Shown: piece after piece, positions 5,804 to 7,075 of the stretch
Layout: the number at the start of each line of letters is the position of its first letter
Position numbering within the stretch: position 1 is the stretch's first letter
Assembly (NCBI GenBank): GCA_021806125.1
Contig: JAJZYC010000079.1
Span: 1 to 7,075 of the forward strand
DNA: 7,075 nt
From: a bacterium
GTDB lineage: Bacteria; SZUA-79; Acidulodesulfobacterales; Acidulodesulfobacteraceae
Direction: 5' to 3'
Notes under the pieces: generated by a model
Told to the model about the DNA's origin: nothing
The model's input: the letters and a program-made list of their open reading frames with translations, nothing else
Database searches by the model: none
Position numbers and translations under genes: made by a program

Positions 5804-6437
5804 AACCGTTTTTTCCTATTAATTTAACGAAGTTAGCAGGAGCTATATTTTTGGCAACTATCGCTCCGTTTTTCTTTTCTATTACGCAAATCGACTGCGT
5901 GCCGTTTTGTTCTATCGGCACCACCATAATGCCGCCTTCGGCAAGTTGTGCGAACAAAGGGGCAGGAATATCGGGAGAACAGGCGGTTATCATTATTCTG
6001 TCGTATGGAGCATATTCGCCGTAGCCGATGGAGCCGTCGCCGACTATAAAAATTATATTATGCAGATTTAATGATTCGATAACTGTTCTTGCCTGCATTG
6101 ATAAATCCCTTATGCGTTCTACGGTAAAAACAGAAGCGCCAAGAAGGGAAAGAACGGCGGCCTGATAACCGGAACCAGTGCCTATTTCCAAGACTTTATG
6201 GCTTTTATCGACTGATAGAGCCTGAGTCATAAGAGCGACGGTATAAATACTGGAAATAGTCTGGTTATGCCCTATGGGCAGGGGCGACTCTCCGTAGCAC
6301 ATATCGGAGTGCCTGAAAGGCGGAGCGACGAAAGATTCGCGAGGAATTTTCGCGATTGCGCCCAAAACGGCGGATGAATCAATACCCTTGGATGATAGAC
6401 CGTTTATAATTTTTCCGTTTATAATTTTTGCATTCAT
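5766..6437 (-). CDS. pcm: Protein-L-isoaspartate O-methyltransferase
   Basis: Cytoplasmic repair enzyme that uses S-adenosylmethionine to methylate L-isoaspartyl residues in aged proteins, starting their return to aspartate. The 223 residues fit the family. Motifs are IPRESFV (31-37), YGESPLPIGHNQTIS (48-62), the SAM-binding loop VLEIGTGSGYQAAVL (82-96), the acidic turn VERI (106-109), GDGSIGY (133-139), YDRIMIT (145-151) and a terminal FVKLIG (203-208). The ATG overlaps the surE stop (ATGA) without a good ribosome site, so translation likely depends on surE. The N-terminus contains a tandem KIING KIING (residues 4-13) from a perfect 15-bp DNA duplication. The last 13 codons overlap the sigma-factor start. 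Confidence 0.95.
   Translation of the reverse strand: MNAKIINGKIINGLSSKGIDSSAVLGAIAKIPRESFVAPPFRHSDMCYGESPLPIGHNQTISSIYTVALMTQALSVDKSHKVLEIGTGSGYQAAVLSLLGASVFTVERIRDLSMQARTVIESLNLHNIIFIVGDGSIGYGEYAPYDRIMITACSPDIPAPLFAQLAEGGIMVVPIEQNGTQSICVIEKKNGAIVAKNIAPANFVKLIGKNGYEAQKSSQRCGF
6400..6429. repeat. Tandem 15-bp direct duplication at the pcm start
   Basis: CCGTTTATAATTTTT occurs twice back to back (6400-6414 and 6415-6429) with no mismatch. It encodes two KIING units, so the reading frame is kept. A recent slippage or duplication is the simplest origin. Confidence 0.92.
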
Positions 6438-7075
6438 ATCGAAAAATCTATATTTTTCAATTTTTCCATAGCTTTGTAATTAGTCATGTCTAAGTGGATA
6501 GGCGTAACGGAAATAAGTCCGCTATGCACCGCTTCGTAATCGCTGTCTTTTATATCCTCGAAAGTGATATTTTTACCCCATATCCAGTAATATTTTCTTC
6601 CCCTAGGGTCGGTTTTTTCGACAACGAAGTCCTCGAAATAACGTTTTCCCTGTCTGGTAATACAGTATTCGAAAGGATTCTTTTCTTTTTTTATTATAGT
6701 CTGGGGAATATTTACGTTTAAGAGGGTATTTTCCGAAAAACCGATTTTATAGAAAACGGAAGCAAGGTTTGAAACAAACTCGGAAGCTTTAACGAAAGAG
6801 GCTTCCAGGTCTTCTTCGAGAGAAGCGTCTTTTGGAAGATAACCTCCTCCCCTGTTAACCACCAAAGAAACGGCGATGGATTTGATTCCCATAACGGCTC
6901 CTTCCATGGCGGCGGATACCGTTCCGGAATATATAACGTCGTCGCATATATTGCCTCCGTAATTTATTCCGGAAATTACGAGGTCGGGTTTTGTTTTCAT
7001 TATGGAGTGGACGCCGATATTTACCGCATCCGTCGGCGTGCCGTCCACAGAAAATACGTTTGGTTTAATTTCATT
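6434..7075 (-). CDS. surE: SurE 5'/3'-nucleotidase, N-terminus outside the window
   Basis: Metal-dependent survival protein that removes phosphate from nucleoside monophosphates and, in some species, short polyphosphate. The frame stays open to the window edge, giving 213 residues that begin NEIKPNVFSVDGTPTDAVN. Family marks are the GTPTD block, SGINYGGN (with the Asn that binds metal), DDVIYSGTVSAAMEG, a late DPRGRKYYWIWG and SVTPIHLDMT near the end. Against a usual length of about 250, the missing part should be the first 50-60 residues, including the NDDG metal-binding start. A GTG near 7048 is the Val of SVDGTPTD and not a true start. The stop overlaps the pcm ATG, so surE leads the pcm-rpoS-GT39 unit visible here. 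Confidence 0.95.
   Translation of the reverse strand, partial: NEIKPNVFSVDGTPTDAVNIGVHSIMKTKPDLVISGINYGGNICDDVIYSGTVSAAMEGAVMGIKSIAVSLVVNRGGGYLPKDASLEEDLEASFVKASEFVSNLASVFYKIGFSENTLLNVNIPQTIIKKEKNPFEYCITRQGKRYFEDFVVEKTDPRGRKYYWIWGKNITFEDIKDSDYEAVHSGLISVTPIHLDMTNYKAMEKLKNIDFSI

Noticed and set aside
6434..7048. SurE taken as complete with a GTG start at 7048
   Set aside because: The GTG is the Val before DGTPTD, inside the conserved core; the frame is open to the window edge and the N-terminal metal site is missing.
1..7075. CRISPR array, tRNA, rRNA or prophage genes
   Set aside because: No regularly spaced repeats, cloverleaf-like structure, rRNA segments or phage motifs were seen on either strand; the 26-bp repeats occur only twice.

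Overview
The window looks like chromosome from an AT-rich Gram-negative bacterium, most likely of the deltaproteobacterial (Desulfobacterota-type) kind. The clues are a surE-pcm-RpoS-type sigma factor cluster, periplasmic and outer-membrane c-type cytochromes, and repeats resembling the REP palindromes linked to IS200-like (RAYT) transposases. An iron- or sulfur-rich, possibly acidic setting (for example the Sva0485/Acidulodesulfobacterales lineage) would fit, but that is inference and no marker gene here proves it. Every recognisable gene is on the minus strand, so transcription runs from right to left.

Right part (7075 to 3171): a tightly packed stress and maintenance operon. It contains surE (N-terminus cut by the window edge), pcm, an RpoS-like sigma factor, and a large membrane glycosyltransferase of the GT39/ArnT type. 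The surE/pcm junction overlaps by 4 nt, pcm/sigma by 38 nt and sigma/GT39 by 4 nt, so translational coupling is likely. The nlpD gene that often lies between pcm and rpoS is absent. The GT39 gene carries a perfect 39-bp palindrome that is translated in frame.

Middle part (3156 to 2128): a near-ideal sigma-70 promoter reads into apt (purine salvage). A small secreted monoheme cytochrome c follows after 33 nt and is probably co-transcribed.

Left part (2127 to 1): a very AT-rich 342-nt gap with two promoter candidates in tandem leads into a 480-residue secreted protein. That protein has one N-terminal heme c motif followed by a long aromatic, beta-strand-rich body ending in Phe, which is the layout of Cyc2-like fused cytochrome-porins. 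A clear rho-independent terminator follows it. Two identical 26-bp repeats flank the terminator, and their core matches 16 of 18 positions in the GT39 palindrome, so one repeat family has seeded both an intergenic and a coding site. Bases 1 to about 190 hold no gene I can support.

Functionally, the left half suggests electron transfer across the outer membrane (porin-cytochrome plus a periplasmic cytochrome c). The right half is a conserved stationary-phase/repair cluster. No wholly new multi-gene system is evident. The most notable items are the cytochrome-porin locus and the in-frame palindrome insertion.
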